From: LMUY01 sp965198895
GTDB taxonomy: Bacteria > Pseudomonadota > Alphaproteobacteria > Acetobacterales > Acetobacteraceae
Direction of reading: 5' to 3'
Length of the DNA stretch: 64,000 bases
Assembly: GCA_965198895.1 (NCBI GenBank)
Contig: OZ240676.1
Span: 1,798,001 to 1,862,000, forward strand
The translations under genes and the position numbers were made by a program. Below, in pieces: positions 62,836-64,000 of the stretch (positions within the stretch are counted from its first letter, which is position 1; every line of letters begins with the position of its first letter). Under the pieces are notes generated by a model. That model had not been told where the DNA came from. It searched no databases and was given only the letters and a program-made list of their open reading frames with translations.

Positions 62836-62860
62836 GCCCTCTCCCTCAAGGCGAGAGGGC
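62836..62860. repeat. short palindromic repeat unit between clpP-like and tlpA-like genes
   Basis: GCCCTCTC (62836-62843) pairs with GAGAGGGC (62853-62860) around the loop CCTCAAGGC. The pattern CCCTCTCCCTCAAGG with matching GAGAGGG is of the dispersed intergenic palindrome type common in many alphaproteobacteria. It sits 8 bp from the tlpA-like stop and may end that transcript. Confidence 0.5.
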
Positions 62861-62867
62861 GATGTGC

Positions 62868-63410
62868 TCAGCCTGCTATCTTCCTCACTACCGTCACCGC
62901 GTCCGGGGACGACCAGTCGGCTGCCCCCTCCAGCCACCCCAACTCGTTGCCCTGCTTGTCGATCAGCAACGTGGTCGGGATGCCGCGCACGTTCAGGGAG
63001 TGCGCCATGCTGCTCATCGGGTCGAGCAATACGGGCAAATTCTTGATGCCGTGATCGGTGTAAAACTTTTGTACCACCGCCGCCCCGCCATGGTCCGACG
63101 ACACCGGCAGCACCACAATCCCGTCTCCCGCCACCAGCTTCGCCAAATCGTCCAGCGCCGGCATCTCGCGCACGCACGGCACGCACCAGGTCGCCCACAT
63201 GTTCAGCACCACCGCCTTGCCCGCGTAATCCGCCAGCGAGCGGACCGATCCATCGGCCGCGGTAAAATGAAGGTCCAGCTTGCGCGGCTCGTGCAGGGGT
63301 TGCAGCGAGCCGATCCCCTGCAGTGCCTGCGCCCTTGGTTTGCGGAGCGGCAGAGCCAGGGCTAGGGTCCCGCCGGCCGCGACCAGGGTGCGGCGTGTTA
63401 CGTCGGTCAT
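62868..63410 (-). CDS. TlpA-like periplasmic thioredoxin-family protein
   Basis: 180 aa. Tat/Sec-type signal (TRRTLVAAGGTLALALPLRKPRAQA), then MWATWCVPCVREMPALDDLAKL with CVPC and VRGIPTTLLIDKQG. TlpA-type proteins reduce periplasmic cysteines, often for cytochrome oxidase or cytochrome c assembly. Divergent from argH with only 12 bp between starts, so their promoters overlap the other gene. Confidence 0.9.
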   Translation of the reverse strand: MTDVTRRTLVAAGGTLALALPLRKPRAQALQGIGSLQPLHEPRKLDLHFTAADGSVRSLADYAGKAVVLNMWATWCVPCVREMPALDDLAKLVAGDGIVVLPVSSDHGGAAVVQKFYTDHGIKNLPVLLDPMSSMAHSLNVRGIPTTLLIDKQGNELGWLEGAADWSSPDAVTVVRKIAG

Positions 63411-63422
63411 CAGGATAGGTCC

Positions 63423-64000
63423 TTGTCGAACAACGATCCCCAACGTCGGAACGCCGCTGCCAACGCGCAATGGGGCGGACGCTTCGCCGCCGGGCCGTCG
63501 GTGATCATGGCGGAGATCAATGCCTCGATCGGGTTTGACCGCAAGCTCTGGCGCCAGGATATCCGCGGCTCGCTCGCTCACGCCGCCATGCTGGCCCGGG
63601 CCGGCATCATCGAGCCGGCCGACGAAGCGGCCATCCGCGAGGGGCTGGCTGCCATTGGCGGGGAGATCGAGGCGGGCCGATTCAGCTTCGACGACGCGCT
63701 CGAAGACATTCACATGAACATCGAGGCGCGGCTCACCGACCGCATCGGCGAGGCCGGCAAGCGCCTGCACACCGCCCGCAGCCGCAACGACCAGGTCGCG
63801 ACCGATTTCCGCCTATGGGTGCGTGATGCGCTGGACTCGCTGGATTTGCAGGTGGCCGAGCTTATGCGCGCCCTGGCCGACCGGGCGGCCGAGCATGCGG
63901 CAGATCCGATGCCCGGCTTCACCCACTTGCAAACCGCCCAGCCGGTCACCTTCGGGCACCATCTATTGGCTTATGTGGAGATGCTGCATCGCGACCGCGG
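63423..64000 (+). CDS. argH: argininosuccinate lyase, 5' part only
   Basis: Open from TTG 63423 (after AGGATAGG) to the right edge, 192 codons. QWGGRFAAGPSVIMAEINAS, DIHMNIEARLTDRIGEAGKRLHTARSRNDQVATDF and MPGFTHLQTAQPVTFGHHLLAYVEML are the conserved N-terminal ArgH blocks. The catalytic Ser loop lies beyond the window. Final step of arginine synthesis. Confidence 0.95.
   Translation, partial: MSNNDPQRRNAAANAQWGGRFAAGPSVIMAEINASIGFDRKLWRQDIRGSLAHAAMLARAGIIEPADEAAIREGLAAIGGEIEAGRFSFDDALEDIHMNIEARLTDRIGEAGKRLHTARSRNDQVATDFRLWVRDALDSLDLQVAELMRALADRAAEHAADPMPGFTHLQTAQPVTFGHHLLAYVEMLHRDR

Overview
The window is a GC-rich chromosomal segment from an alphaproteobacterium, most likely Rhodospirillales/Acetobacteraceae-like. 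The basis is gene order and protein character: zapE-mdh-sucCD-sucAB-lpd, a tsaE-murU-addB-addA-trxA block, and the ccmCDEFGHI block ending in a small SDHAF4 gene. No rRNA or taxonomic marker is present, so this placement is inference. Many genes start with GTG and overlap the upstream stop as GTGA, which indicates tight operons.

Layout. 1-2434: an envelope efflux set on the minus strand (YtcA-like lipoprotein, HlyD/MdtN adaptor, FUSC/MdtO pump running off the left edge). 2458-4469: an alpha/beta hydrolase, a small secreted protein and a DUF302 protein. 4462-11491: a sugar ABC importer (binding protein, two permeases, ATPase) followed by a large winged-helix/NB-ARC regulator. 11550-13430: a decayed AraC fragment, an intact AraC regulator and a frameshifted coiled-coil relic. 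13436-15325: a lone FtsH-family protease, then an 870-bp stretch without a recognisable gene.

16200-23398 is the most interesting region. It is a phosphonate locus: PEP mutase fused to a nucleotidyltransferase-like domain, phosphonopyruvate decarboxylase, 2-aminoethylphosphonate (AEP) transaminase, a stand-alone cytidylyltransferase-type enzyme, a PhyH dioxygenase, a YbhN/HpnL-like membrane protein and a CDP-alcohol phosphatidyltransferase. Together they suggest PEP to phosphonopyruvate to phosphonoacetaldehyde to AEP to CMP-AEP to a membrane phosphonolipid, possibly hydroxylated. The phosphonolipid end point is inferred.

23839-30960 is an accessory, IS-damaged zone. An LLM-type monooxygenase gene has an IS5-family element inserted exactly at its stop codon. 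That IS5 is itself split by a complete IS66 element with a perfect 8-bp target duplication. A lone PaaG-like isomerase gene and a decayed IS5 remnant follow.

31048-42033 is core metabolism: lpd, a class II aldolase-family gene, then sucB, sucA, sucD, sucC, mdh and zapE. 42151-44722 carries a small putative secreted protein, a 2OG-Fe(II) oxygenase with a coupled 43-aa membrane peptide, tRNA-Ala(CGC), yggT and folD. 44764-50003 holds sdhAF4 and the cytochrome c maturation operon (ccmC-I, without ccmAB). 50099-52951 holds a YciI protein, an EVE protein, acetyl-CoA synthetase and an entericidin-like lipoprotein. 53017-60917 holds trxA, addA, addB, murU and tsaE; the kinase gene amgK, which usually sits between tsaE and murU in this block, is absent. 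61009-64000 holds a ferredoxin/flavodoxin-NADP reductase, a ClpP-like protease, a TlpA-like thioredoxin and the 5' part of argH, which runs off the right edge.

Several real genes here are very short (ytcA, ccmD, sdhAF4, the 43-aa membrane peptide) or start with GTG or TTG. All positions come from reading the sequence by eye; no homology search was run.
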